50,883 bases of DNA. Origin: Sedimentisphaerales bacterium (GTDB lineage: Bacteria; Planctomycetota; Phycisphaerae; Sedimentisphaerales; Anaerohalosphaeraceae). The stretch lies in NCBI GenBank assembly GCA_028282905.1, contig JANQGW010000231.1, positions 1-50,883 of the forward strand. The letters are read 5' to 3'. Shown here in pieces: positions 36,301-43,472 of this stretch. Below the pieces are notes generated by a model that saw nothing but the letters and a program-made list of their open reading frames with translations, was not told where the DNA came from and ran no database searches. Each line of letters opens with the position of its first letter. Position 1 is the first letter of the stretch. Made by a program: the position numbers and the translations under genes.

Positions 36301-37180
36301 CGCCCCGCTTGATATGGGCCAGTTCGTGCAAGAGAATATGCTCAACATCACGGGCACTCATGTCTTTGAGCTTGTCGGCAGGTATCAGCAATACCGGTCG
36401 AAACAGCCCAAAGACCGCCGGACACGCCACCTTATCCGTTAAAATCACCCGCGGCAGCCGCCGCAGCCGAAGTCTCTGTCCCACCTCCTCAAGCTGTGAA
36501 TAAAAACGCTCCGGCAACAAAAACTCCGAGCCATCCTTTAAATGCTCACGGCGCAAGCCACTAAGACGAACCCACAGCCATCCGGAAAGCATTGCTATCC
36601 CGCCCAGCCAAACCAACATTGCGTATGTTTTCCAGGACAGGCCGACAACCGAAGCTGTAACCACTGGTTCGGAATTGCCTCCCGGCGGGACGACAGCAAC
36701 ACTCTGATCCGGCGTAATCGCAGTTTCAGTTTGGACGGCAGCCTCCGCAATCGCCGACATATTGGCTTGCACCTGTTCTGCATCCCCGATCCGCTCCCTT
36801 TCGGTCGCGGCTTCTGTCGAGATTTCAGCTGGGATTTCGGTCGAAACCCCTGAATTCTGCCGGCTGGAATCCGGCGGTACGAACCCCCTCCCCCCTTCGG
36901 GGTACTCCCCCTTAGCAGGGGGAGAGTTGAAAGAAACCATTGCTTTTTGGGTCAAACCGGGAATTTTATCGGTAACGCTCGCCGGACTGGTCAGTGTCGG
37001 CGGCAGCAGCAGTTTTACCAATACCAGCAACCACAGCACATACCTCACCTGCGGATGCGCCCATTTTCGAATACACAGGTCAATCCCCCAAATTATCCCG
37101 ATGAGAATCGCCGTCTGCCACAGCATTGTAACCTGCCAACTCCACCAACTACCTGCCATTGAATTGAGTAAATCAGTCAT
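30389..37180 (-). CDS. Giant M56/BlaR1-like membrane metallopeptidase with LamG and GLUG-repeat modules
   Basis: 2263 residues from the ATG at 37180. AGGAG lies 6 nt upstream, and the ATG overlaps the BlaI stop by 8 nt, indicating translational coupling. Residues 1 to about 420 are a BlaR1-type module: several TM helices, the zinc motif HELAH at 285-289 and ELCCDA near 326. Two copies follow of a planctomycete module with NGVT(I/V)ELVGICE and WWRPDGS (near 435 and 905), then TPR-like helices, a long coiled coil (about 1390-1495), a LamG/concanavalin-like domain (about 1637-1860, starting ALEFDGVDDFLQV), and a GLUG/GGLVG repeat region to the end. RPGE/GGET-type linkers recur between modules. 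BlaR1 proteins cleave their BlaI partner after sensing a ligand; normal length is about 600. No penicillin-binding sensor domain is seen, so beta-lactam sensing is unlikely. Glycan or surface sensing is an inference. Confidence 0.85.
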   Translation of the reverse strand: MTDLLNSMAGSWWSWQVTMLWQTAILIGIIWGIDLCIRKWAHPQVRYVLWLLVLVKLLLPPTLTSPASVTDKIPGLTQKAMVSFNSPPAKGEYPEGGRGFVPPDSSRQNSGVSTEIPAEISTEAATERERIGDAEQVQANMSAIAEAAVQTETAITPDQSVAVVPPGGNSEPVVTASVVGLSWKTYAMLVWLGGIAMLSGWLWVRLSGLRREHLKDGSEFLLPERFYSQLEEVGQRLRLRRLPRVILTDKVACPAVFGLFRPVLLIPADKLKDMSARDVEHILLHELAHIKRGDLWVHAVGMTLQIVYWFNPLLWLTRRPIQNLRELCCDATVARLLKDKTYRYRETLLETARQLLAEPVDPGLGLLGLFENSNWLVTRLQWLEKNTWKNQKRRIAAIAILVALMTTCVLPMANRKKSEISSQKSEFVTVLDNGVTIELVGICECPSDGRRWWRPDGSWLDESRRPYMSYGGKDSSAGHKVYEAAFQVSGINSNDATISIPEIGMGSGTFQGGITGHSFRAKPETKEIDFEVKVASGPWHTDFEAVRHQNNRSWSKGTYGNAKGSVTFSTPHEKDSKAWMTLSHNIDVKVYNVNIVAVDKDGNERQSFRREGGGSDGYRQLTAGFDVPLEKIQKFRLQTRKYQWVDFKNVALRPESLADSQILQKMLKKAMSAIKVDFNKAKDCRLDIDKNEAELLDQCYRIVSNYFTAEPYFLESRDRQTIDIIKTDLEAILDQRDNFFYAEYMLADWHAKFGDKQLSRQYYDRAFKHAPVVLVQKFVDENGTPIVGYRVQKMEIECVHTAKNEAGYPAIYYTKLCFPYMKTDADGCLYLPVYETSYRRDCNSYFSLSNHKQIFGQVVGDVFYQSKSKATILPPIQITKKKESTNTEREMKNTNYTATLANGVTVELVGICEYPSGRKQWWRPDGSLFFLPDGLTVKDDKRIQTSDKVYEFLYRYEVKDVFPWSSDTYIKGSHQWTPMSVITSDGEPGGYMAERVHFKETPAKTTVRISVAAGPWQTETAIPRQSDMRVNLSDGWGKFEKAVEVDHGAGIRYIELRCEDSLLDKQHRLVAIDKKGKMYLGRRETQSIKTRKTVTRFQKLELSDIKEFQFQTRPYEEVIFENVALRPGEKTAGEAADPTLLLQKAMEYDLTMEPDSYMKPDGAFDQNLYESFVKNADQGLAEEYYLAYLKEIEEPYRRAYIYNKLGKLFIGGVRQEVTATGGVDQNKAVGYFAKVLEETPDAVNVVTLNARRGMLSDPRLSREEQFHGRMDYYQWLCSIDEKKIIESNPSVSEPSVDSMKELIAAQQETVAFGLVQNAVDLGRIAAQRDDRFGEIESEYLLELIKGFPGTDAAKEAKKQVDKLSNIHSLRPGGETEVEVLVGDAQLTNQQRRRAILQRRVEDVRRRFESGVAGIDKLHKAEIELLRCDVESAETPQRKIAFLKQIADIYRKQEERAKQQLAAGVLSQRQMDDITLTRLDIEKEIAGLQAGAVSESSAPSPQLSEVVSGVHKGMEFLAEIPEFRHFSLNMTKMQLQYFIKQRDIIADITQTEDGVAYHLLARNGENIIVMFKKAQFGKCSGIQRMKPIPEEFMAETVAKWKERTSSTLHPGEETVAEGSKGKGQSISDVETEAVGLLPPPGRGALEFDGVDDFLQVQASEILDFEGPFTIQMWIKPEFPEIASPYKVSNLLCKGGHIMPLQDENSDKQTHTYGFAVTVAPYEENRMQVDTVYGNGGGLYPNSQIFPQLPGWTHLALRFAPEHFDSAAKSDLIVGRKYLLPIGHHYKGQIGELRIWGRKLTHQEVQQYKARAVTGNEPGLVACWTFEENTGQRFEDLTGNRNDARLGTSFRPDSSDPAWVALDGKTVGGINRPAVQDEEETVKYGGGRGTKEDPYQIWTAEQMNQIGLNEGDWDKHFVLMQDIDLGKYQEEEFNIIGYYLLGNFNKPFTGVFDGKGHTISNFTYKTDTTNKRIGIFGLAGASNKKGVIFRNLILKNPHVEAPENKSETGSLVGTMVFGSITNCHAEDVNVTGRIIVGGLVGSYLGTISDCSVKGRIIGDTWVGGLAGVTYPESTTRHCFVDVTVKGRKTVGGLISENQGKLAQCYSNGSVVGTQEVGGLVGRCSSEGIIANCYTTCGVQGEDQIGGLFGTVYPKALVSNCYATGKVTGNRRIGGVIGYGYFGNEVVNCFWNIETSGLSSLSADKHVYKDCLGLTTAQMKQQATFTGWDFEIVWGNKENETLPYLRWQNDSFRHSEKTGKEIGTQH
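36905..36924. repeat. Palindrome inside the coding region of the giant M56 gene
   Basis: CTCCCCC / GGGGGAG (36905-36911 and 36918-36924) with a 6-nt loop, within a C-rich/G-rich stretch 36881-36930. It is read in frame as a Pro/Gly-rich linker (SPPAKGEYPEGGRGF). The nucleotide pattern resembles mobile palindromic repeats normally found between genes. Confidence 0.5.
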
Positions 37181-37565
37181 TGTCTGCTCCTTTTTGCTCT
37201 CTGCCGCCTTCAACGTGCTCCAGTGCCTTCATTAGTTCCTCTTTTTGCGTGTCCGACATTTTCTGATCTTCCACTAAAAAATGCATCAGCGGCCCAAACG
37301 CCCCATCAAACGCCTGGTTGACCAGCCCCTTGAGGGCACTTCTGCGAGCGGCCTGACGTGTCAAAATCGGCTCATAAACCGACATATTCCCTTTTTTTGA
37401 TTCTTTGACGGCATTTTTATCGGACAATCGCGTCAACATTGTCTTAATGGTGGTATAGGCCCAATCGACCTTGCCCGCCAGCCGATCCGCGATCTGCCGG
37501 GCCGTCGCTGGTGAACCGGACCACAGGGCATTCATGATTTGCCACTCCGCATCGGTCAGTTTCAT
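37173..37565 (-). CDS. BlaI/MecI/CopY-family winged-helix repressor
   Basis: 130 residues from ATG 37565, preferred over the ATG at 37571 because AAAGGAG is 6 nt upstream of it and abuts the other. The winged helix is at about residues 1-75: LTDAEWQIMNALW, ATARQIADRL, WAYTTIKTMLTRLSDKNAV and a basic wing. The C-terminal dimerisation segment contains FLVEDQKMS. BlaI proteins bind as dimers to palindromic operators and are cleaved on signalling from the M56 partner. The gene overlaps that partner by 8 nt. Two operator-like palindromes lie at its own promoter, so autoregulation is predicted. The name BlaI describes the family; there is no beta-lactamase gene in the window. Confidence 0.92.
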   Translation of the reverse strand: MKLTDAEWQIMNALWSGSPATARQIADRLAGKVDWAYTTIKTMLTRLSDKNAVKESKKGNMSVYEPILTRQAARRSALKGLVNQAFDGAFGPLMHFLVEDQKMSDTQKEELMKALEHVEGGREQKGADND

Positions 37566-37582
37566 AGCCATCTCCTTTCTTC

Positions 37583-37626
37583 TACATTTGTAAAAGCAAT
37601 TCTACTACATATGTAGAAGCCGTCAA
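37583..37626 (-). promoter_or_regulatory. BlaI-type operators embedded in the blaI-M56 promoter
   Basis: On the minus strand TTGACG (37626-37621), 16-nt spacer, TAGAAT (37604-37599). A perfect palindrome TACATATGTA (37606-37615, extendable to CTACATATGTAG) fills the spacer. A second, TACATTTGTA (37583-37592), covers the expected start site. The centres are 23 bp apart. TACA-N2-TGTA is the classic core of MecI/BlaI operators, so repression by direct promoter occlusion is expected. Confidence 0.8.
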
Positions 37627-37797
37627 GCCAAAAATGTTACAGAAAAAATATAAAACGCGTAAAATACCTTAAATTACGCCTTACACTGCTTTTCAATACA
37701 ACGGCTAAGTCCTGAAAATTTAAGGGCTTGTTTTTTATGGCCAATTTTGCTATTTTAGGTGTCTTTAACTGGATGAACCATTGATTTCGAGGCTGTT

Positions 37798-38328
37798 TTG
37801 AGCGAAAATAACACTCAAAAGGGATTTGTTTTGTGGCTGACGGGGCTATCCGGAGCCGGAAAAAGCACGCTGGCTGAGATTTTATTTGAAAAACTCGCCG
37901 CCACCGGCAAGAAATGCGAACAATTGGACGGCGATATCCTGCGGGGCGTCTTCCCCAATACCGGCTTTTCCAAGGCCGCCCGCGATGAACATATCCGCCG
38001 GGTTGGTTTTCTGGCGTCCCGGCTGGAACACCACGGTGTCATTGTCGTCGCCTCGTTCATTTCGCCCTACCGCGAGTCCCGCGGTTTCGTTCGCAACCTG
38101 TGCGATAATTTCATCGAAATCCATGTCAAAGCCTCGCTGGACGAGTGCAAACGTCGCGATGTCAAGGGCCTATATAAAAAGGCTCTGGCCGGCGAAATCA
38201 AAGAATTCACAGGCATCGATGACCCCTATGAATCACCGGAAAATGCGGAAATTGTCGTCAACACCGACACGCAATCCGTCGATGAATCCATCAGCCAAAT
38301 TATGGAATATTTGAAACCCTATTTATAG
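37798..38328 (+). CDS. cysC: Adenylylsulfate (APS) kinase
   Basis: 176 residues with a TTG start preceded by GAGG. The P-loop is GLSGAGKS (residues 16-23). DGDILR near 44-49 stands where DGDNIR is usual, with Asn replaced by Ile. FSKAARDEHIRRVGF and ASFISPYRESR are standard APS-kinase motifs. It phosphorylates APS at the 3' position to give PAPS in the cytoplasm. It is the first gene of cysC-cysD-cysN-cysQ, 9 nt before cysD. No CysH, CysI or CysJ is present in the window, so the operon looks built for sulfation rather than cysteine synthesis. The 232-nt divergent gap to blaI has a weak TTGTTT-17-TATTTT about 50 nt upstream of the start. Confidence 0.93.
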   Translation: MSENNTQKGFVLWLTGLSGAGKSTLAEILFEKLAATGKKCEQLDGDILRGVFPNTGFSKAARDEHIRRVGFLASRLEHHGVIVVASFISPYRESRGFVRNLCDNFIEIHVKASLDECKRRDVKGLYKKALAGEIKEFTGIDDPYESPENAEIVVNTDTQSVDESISQIMEYLKPYL

Positions 38329-38337
38329 GACTGTAAC

Positions 38338-39219
38338 GTGGATCATTTAGATCATTTGGAAAGTTTAGGCGTCCATATTCTTCGCGAAGCGTATGCGAAT
38401 TTCAAGAATATGTGCATGCTCTGGTCCATTGGAAAAGACAGCACCGTTTTGCTGTGGCTGGCCCGCAAGGCGTTTCTGGGCCATGTGCCGTTTCCCTTGG
38501 TGCATATCGATACAAATTTTAAAATCCCGGAAATGATCGAGTACCGGGATCGCTTGACCAAAGAGTGGCACCTCGACATGGTGTACGGCCAGAATACCGA
38601 GGCATTGAAATCAAAAAACACCTTCCCTGACGGCAACGCTGACCGCCTGACCTGCTGTAAACTGTTGAAAACCACGGCATTGAAGCATACTCTCAGCGGG
38701 CAATGGCCGAGATATCGTTTCAATCACGCCGCGGGTAAGTATGAAGTCGATGCGAATATCGAACCATTCACCGGTGTCATCGTCGGACTGCGGGCGGACG
38801 AAGAAGGGTCTCGCTCCAAGGAACGTTATTTCTCGCCGCGAGATCGCCAGAATGAATGGGACATCGCCGACCAGCCGCCGGAGTTCTGGAACCAGTTTAA
38901 AACCGATTTCGCCCCCGGCACACATGTACGGATTCACCCGCTGCTGGACTGGACGGAACTGAATGTGTGGGAATACATCGAACGCGAGAAAATCCCCACC
39001 GTCTCGCTGTATTACAATCAGGGCGACGGCAAACGATACCGGTCGCTGGGCTGTGAGCCATGTACTAACCCGATTGATTCGCAGGCACGCAACCCCAAAG
39101 AGATTATTGAAGAACTGCGCAGCGGACAGCTTTCCAACATTGCCGAACGCTCCGGCCGGGCACAGGATGCCGAAGATGGAGGCGGACTGGAAACCCTGCG
39201 AAAAGACGGGTATATGTAA
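38338..39219 (+). CDS. cysD: Sulfate adenylyltransferase subunit 2 (ATP-sulfurylase small subunit)
   Basis: 293 residues with a GTG start; AGGA lies 9 nt upstream. The PP-loop is at residues 30-35 (SIGKDS, a variant of SGGKDS). Other CysD landmarks are [39 protein letters not shown] and [15 protein letters not shown], ending with the characteristic [14 protein letters not shown]. With CysN it forms the heterodimer that makes APS from sulfate and ATP. It is 9 nt after cysC; an 83-nt spacer carrying a small hairpin element separates it from cysN. Confidence 0.95.
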   Translation: MDHLDHLESLGVHILREAYANFKNMCMLWSIGKDSTVLLWLARKAFLGHVPFPLVHIDTNFKIPEMIEYRDRLTKEWHLDMVYGQNTEALKSKNTFPDGNADRLTCCKLLKTTALKHTLSGQWPRYRFNHAAGKYEVDANIEPFTGVIVGLRADEEGSRSKERYFSPRDRQNEWDIADQPPEFWNQFKTDFAPGTHVRIHPLLDWTELNVWEYIEREKIPTVSLYYNQGDGKRYRSLGCEPCTNPIDSQARNPKEIIEELRSGQLSNIAERSGRAQDAEDGGGLETLRKDGYM

Positions 39220-39257
39220 TCAATGATTAATGTTGAATGTTGAATTATTAGTTGGTT

Positions 39258-39281
39258 GAATCCCGACTTCGTTGGGATGAC
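39258..39281. repeat. Short hairpin element between cysD and cysN
   Basis: ATCCCGACTTCGTTGGGAT forms a stem with a TTC loop and one G-T pair. Sequence and ending (GATGAC) match the element at 26609-26634. It lies within an operon, so it could modulate the cysD/cysN ratio or be passive. Confidence 0.45.
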
Positions 39282-39302
39282 TGAAATTAATAGGGACAAA
39301 TT

Positions 39303-41117
39303 ATGACACAGGAAAGTCCTGGAAATTTGGAAACGATGAACATTGTGATTGCCGGGCATGTCGACCACGGTAAAAGTACTGTCATCGGCCGCTTGCTGGC
39401 TGATACCGACTCGCTGCCCAAGGGCAAGCTCCAGCAGGTCAAAGAAACCTGCCGGCGAAACAGCAAGCCGTTTGAATATGCGTTTCTGCTGGATGCACTC
39501 AAAGACGAACAGGCCCAGGGCATTACGATTGATTCGGCCCGTGTGTTCTTCAAAACCGATAAACGACACTACATTATCATTGACGCACCGGGACACATCG
39601 AATTCCTCAAAAACATGGTCACCGGCGCCTCACACGCTGAAGCCGCCCTGCTGGTCATCGACGCTGAAGAAGGCGTTCGGGAAAACTCCCGCCGACACGG
39701 CTACATGATTTCCATGCTCGGTATCAAACAGATGGTAGTACTGGTTAACAAAATGGATCTGGTTAACTATAACCAGGAAACGTTTGATGCCATTGTCGCC
39801 GAATACACCGAGTTTCTCGACGGTATCGGCCTGACCGCCAAGGCATTTATTCCCGTCAGCGGGATGGAAGGCGACGTCATTGCATCACTCAGTAACAAAA
39901 TGCCGTGGTATTCGGATCAAACGACGCTGCAGGCACTGGACAACTTCGAAAAAGAACCGCTGCCGACGGACAAGCCCTTCCGCCTACCGGTGCAGGACGT
40001 TTACAAATTCACCAAATCCGGTGATAAACGCCGAATCGTAGCCGGGACCGTAGAAACGGGCAAAGTCCAGCCGGGCGAAGAAGTTGTCTTTTACCCTTCC
40101 GGTAAAAAAAGCGTTGTCAGCAGTCTGGAAGTTTTCAATGCAGATTGCCCCTCGGATTTTTCCGCCGGACAGGCTGCCAGCTTTACCTTGGAAGAACAAA
40201 TTTATATTGCCCGCGGACAACTGGCCGCCAAGGCCAACGAACTAGCCCCGAAAGTCAGTAAACGCCTGCGTGTAAACCTGTTTTGGATGGGCAAACAACC
40301 GCTGGAAACAGGTAAGGATTACCTGCTGAAAGTCGGCACAGTTAAGGAAAGCGTTCGCGTCGAAGAAATCCTCAGCGTCATGGATGCTTCTGACCTGAAC
40401 TCGGCCCAAAAAAAAGACAAAATTGAATATCACGATGTCGCCGAATGTATTTTGAGCTGCCGTCATGCCGTTGCCTTTGATACCGTCGAAGATATTTCCA
40501 GTACGGGCCGATTTGTCATCATTGACGATTATGAAATTCGTGGCGGCGGTATAATCCGTGAAGCTCTGGCCGACCAGCAGGAGCACATGCGGCAGCAGGT
40601 CATGCAGCGTAACCTGAAATGGGCCTCCAGTGCCATCGGCCGGACACAACGCTGGGAACGCTACAACCAGAAAGCTGCGCTGATACTGGTCACTGGAAAA
40701 CGAAATGTTGGCAAGAAAACGCTCGCCAAAGCCATTGAGCAGCGTCTGTTCACTGATGGTAAAATCGTTTACTTTATGGGTATCGCTAACGTTCTTTACG
40801 GTGTGGATGCCGACATTAAAAAGCCCGGCGATGATGAAACACACCGCCCCGAACACGTCCGGCGACTGGCGGAAATCGCCAACCTGCTGCTGGACGCCGG
40901 CGTCATCCTGGTGGTCACGGCTATCGGCCTGACGCAAAACGAATTGGAAATCATTCAGAACGTAGTCGATAGCGACCTGATCGAGCCGATCTGGCTGGGC
41001 GATGAGCCTACCGACATCGACTTTGCGATGAAGGTTCCCAATCTGGACGATTTTGAGGACACTCTGGACCGCGTCAAGGGCCTGCTGCAAAGCAAGGGCA
41101 TTATCTTTAAGGCATAA
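39303..41117 (+). CDS. cysN: Sulfate adenylyltransferase subunit 1 with C-terminal degenerate APS-kinase-like domain
   Basis: 604 residues. The N-terminal GTPase domain has G1 GHVDHGKST (18-26), G3 DAPGH (94-98) and G4 NKMD (149-152), followed by EF-Tu-like beta-barrels. Residues about 455-604 align with APS kinase, as in CysNC fusions, but the domain looks inactive. The P-loop reads GKRNVGKKT instead of GLSGAGKST, the DGDN motif is replaced by MGIAN, and the FISPFR motif is absent (AIGLTQNEL). The intact stand-alone CysC two genes upstream would do the kinase step. CysN uses GTP hydrolysis to drive APS formation with CysD. It lies 5 nt before cysQ. Confidence 0.93.
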   Translation: MTQESPGNLETMNIVIAGHVDHGKSTVIGRLLADTDSLPKGKLQQVKETCRRNSKPFEYAFLLDALKDEQAQGITIDSARVFFKTDKRHYIIIDAPGHIEFLKNMVTGASHAEAALLVIDAEEGVRENSRRHGYMISMLGIKQMVVLVNKMDLVNYNQETFDAIVAEYTEFLDGIGLTAKAFIPVSGMEGDVIASLSNKMPWYSDQTTLQALDNFEKEPLPTDKPFRLPVQDVYKFTKSGDKRRIVAGTVETGKVQPGEEVVFYPSGKKSVVSSLEVFNADCPSDFSAGQAASFTLEEQIYIARGQLAAKANELAPKVSKRLRVNLFWMGKQPLETGKDYLLKVGTVKESVRVEEILSVMDASDLNSAQKKDKIEYHDVAECILSCRHAVAFDTVEDISSTGRFVIIDDYEIRGGGIIREALADQQEHMRQQVMQRNLKWASSAIGRTQRWERYNQKAALILVTGKRNVGKKTLAKAIEQRLFTDGKIVYFMGIANVLYGVDADIKKPGDDETHRPEHVRRLAEIANLLLDAGVILVVTAIGLTQNELEIIQNVVDSDLIEPIWLGDEPTDIDFAMKVPNLDDFEDTLDRVKGLLQSKGIIFKA

Positions 41118-41122
41118 CCATA

Positions 41123-41890
41123 ATGGATTACACAGACGTACTTACACGCATTGAAACGGCTCTGGCCGCGGGCACTGAAGCCCTGGAGGCCTTTACGCCC
41201 GGCAAAATTCAATCCACACTCAAAGACGGCGGCGATCCGGTCACCGAAGCCGACAAGGTATTGGACGAAGTTCTCAAAAAATTCCTGCTGCGTGATGATG
41301 AGGGCTGGCTGTCGGAAGAAACCGTTGATGAACCGTCACGACTTCAAAAAGATCGCATTTGGATTGTCGATCCGATTGACGGAACACGGGAATTTATCGA
41401 AGGCGTGCCCCAGTGGTGCATGTCAATTGCTTATGTGGTTAACGGCAGGCCCGAAGTTGCAGGTATCTGCAACCCCGCAGCCGGTCAGACCTTTTTGGGC
41501 ACCCGCAGCGGTGTGACGTTCAACGGCGATCCGGTGACTGTCAGTGATCGGACTGACTTGGCCGGCGCGACGGTCCTGGCCAGCCGCAGTGAGATCAAAC
41601 GCGGTGAATGGCAGCCGTTTGAAAACAGCGGAATGGACATTGTGCCGATGGGGTCGGTCGCCTATAAGATGGCATGTGTGGCCGCGGGGTTATATGACAT
41701 GACTTTTACACTGGTACCCAAAAATGAATGGGATGTCGCTGCCGGCTGGCTGCTGGTCGAAGCGGCCGGCGGCAAAGTACTCGACAAAAACCAAACCATC
41801 CGTCAATTCAATCAGCCCGATCCGCTGCTTCCGGGATTGTATGCCATGAACAGCACACTGTTGGACGCAGTTCTTCGCGTTACCGGCTAA
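41123..41890 (+). CDS. cysQ: 3'(2'),5'-bisphosphate nucleotidase (PAP phosphatase)
   Basis: 255 residues, inositol-monophosphatase fold. DPVTEAD (38-44), SEE (64-66), DPIDGTREF (83-91) and the C-terminal EWDVAAG give the complete Mg2+ and substrate site. CysQ hydrolyses PAP, the by-product of sulfotransferases and of PAPS use, to AMP. It ends the four-gene cys operon. Pairing PAPS synthesis with PAP removal, without reductase genes, matches the needs of the two sulfotransferases at 13-16 kb. Confidence 0.9.
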   Translation: MDYTDVLTRIETALAAGTEALEAFTPGKIQSTLKDGGDPVTEADKVLDEVLKKFLLRDDEGWLSEETVDEPSRLQKDRIWIVDPIDGTREFIEGVPQWCMSIAYVVNGRPEVAGICNPAAGQTFLGTRSGVTFNGDPVTVSDRTDLAGATVLASRSEIKRGEWQPFENSGMDIVPMGSVAYKMACVAAGLYDMTFTLVPKNEWDVAAGWLLVEAAGGKVLDKNQTIRQFNQPDPLLPGLYAMNSTLLDAVLRVTG

Positions 41891-41912
41891 GACTGAAACA
41901 TCCTATAAAATT

Positions 41913-43370
41913 TCAACGGGCTTTCTTCTTTTCACGTGCTTTTTGCTCGGCGACGGGGTCGTACTTTGGATTTTTCTGCTGCGGTACGGGAGCATCGGTG
42001 GCTTTTCGCCAGTTTTTCAATAGCTCGTGCAACTGACGAGTCTTTTGGGGGTTGGCTTTGGCCTGATTTGTTTTCTCGCCGATATCGTCTTTAAGATTGT
42101 ACAGTTCCAGCGTATTGCCCTCAAAATACTCAATCAGTTTCCAGTCGCCCAACCTAACAGCGCTGCCGGGACGGGTGCGGAAGATTGAATCCTGAGTCTC
42201 GGAATTTCCGCCTTGCAGGTAAATCGGAAAATGCCAGAACAACGGACGTTCGTCGATTGTGCCGGTGCCTTTTATCAGCGGCAGAATGCTAACGCCGTCC
42301 AGCACTTTGCCGGCGGGCTTATCAACGTCGGCCGCGGCCAAAAATGTCGGGTAAAAATCAATCCCGCTGACGGGCACGTCGCAGGTGGTGCCGGGTTTTG
42401 TATGACCGGGCCAGCTAACAAACATCGGCTCGCGGATGCCGCCTTCATAGTAGGCGCCTTTGCCGGCCCGCAACGGCCACTGGCGGCTGATTTTATAGAC
42501 GCCGCCATTGTCACTGGTCAGGAAAATCAGCGTATTATCGCGGAGCTTCAATTCGTCCAGTTTCTTCACCAAACGGCCAATGTTTTCATCCAGTGATTGA
42601 ATCATCGCGGCATAACGAGGTTCATTATGCTGATCATCGCCCTGCTTTTTCTGAAACGTTTCAACTTTTTCTTTCTTCGCCTGCAGCGGCGTATGGACCG
42701 TGTAGTAGGCAAAATATAAAAAGAAGGGTTTGTCCTGATGATTTTCGCAAAATGCCATCGCCTCATCGGTCAGCCGGTCGGTCAGATATTCGCCTTTCGG
42801 GCCATCGGTTAGAAATTCGTTTTTATAGGGGCTGAAATAGCTTTTGGGGTGGCCGTAATGAGTACCGGCGACATTTTCATCAAAACCCTGTGTTTTCGGG
42901 TCTTTGCCAAGGTGCCACTTACCAATGAAGCCGGTTCGATAACCACCGGCCTGGAGGACTTCGGCAACTGTCACATTGTCATCAGCTAAGACTGTTTTGT
43001 TTTTCGTAGGAATCAATTTTCGGTATTTAGCGTTACCTCGGTCGGAGTTATTGACAGTATAGATGCCGTGGCGAGGTCCATACTGACCGGACATACAGCA
43101 AGCCCGGCTCGGCGCACAGTTGGCAGCAGGAGCATAGGCATTGCTAAATACCACACCACTGGCGGCCAGCTTGTCGATGTTGGGCGTTTGGTAGTATTTG
43201 CTGCCCATAAAGCCCAAGTCCGTCCAGCCGAGGTCATCGACATTGATATAGAGGATATTCGGCCTTGCGGCAAGTTTTTCAGCCGGTTTGGGATTACCCA
43301 TAGCTAAAGCAGTGCCTGACATAGTAGCCACTGTAGCCGCCGTCGATTTCAAAAACTGCCGTCGATTCAT
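41913..43370 (-). CDS. Exported type I sulfatase
   Basis: 485 residues with a Tat-like signal at the extreme N-terminus (MNRRQFLKSTAATVATMSG). NILYINVDDLGWTD gives the metal-binding Asp pair. NCAPSRACCMSGQ holds Cys85, the formylglycine precursor. TGFIGKWHLGKD and FLTSDNGGVY are later active-site blocks, and the C-terminal LYNLKDDIGE is typical of polysaccharide sulfatases. It is related to, but clearly distinct from, the sulfatase at 21849-23411. It probably removes sulfate from an external glycan. It is convergent with cysQ, only 22 nt apart, so one side of a sulfate cycle (making PAPS) lies next to the other (desulfation). Confidence 0.9.
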   Translation of the reverse strand: MNRRQFLKSTAATVATMSGTALAMGNPKPAEKLAARPNILYINVDDLGWTDLGFMGSKYYQTPNIDKLAASGVVFSNAYAPAANCAPSRACCMSGQYGPRHGIYTVNNSDRGNAKYRKLIPTKNKTVLADDNVTVAEVLQAGGYRTGFIGKWHLGKDPKTQGFDENVAGTHYGHPKSYFSPYKNEFLTDGPKGEYLTDRLTDEAMAFCENHQDKPFFLYFAYYTVHTPLQAKKEKVETFQKKQGDDQHNEPRYAAMIQSLDENIGRLVKKLDELKLRDNTLIFLTSDNGGVYKISRQWPLRAGKGAYYEGGIREPMFVSWPGHTKPGTTCDVPVSGIDFYPTFLAAADVDKPAGKVLDGVSILPLIKGTGTIDERPLFWHFPIYLQGGNSETQDSIFRTRPGSAVRLGDWKLIEYFEGNTLELYNLKDDIGEKTNQAKANPQKTRQLHELLKNWRKATDAPVPQQKNPKYDPVAEQKAREKKKAR

Positions 43371-43472
43371 GCGATTACCCTTTCATCCTGTTCTCAACAT
43401 CAAACGCCGCTCACTGTCCCATTATTTCAGAAACATCTGATTTTTGTCACATCCGGCTCCGACCCTTTTCGG

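Noticed and set aside
30389..37180. Splitting the giant M56 gene into several genes
   Set aside because: The frame is continuous with coding-like composition and no internal start with a convincing ribosome site was noticed; one gene is the simpler reading.
37173..37565. Beta-lactam resistance regulator in the strict sense
   Set aside because: No beta-lactamase or penicillin-binding sensor domain is visible; BlaI is used only as a family name.
40242..41090. Minus-strand frame of 282 codons
   Set aside because: Antisense to the C-terminal part of cysN; no recognisable protein features.
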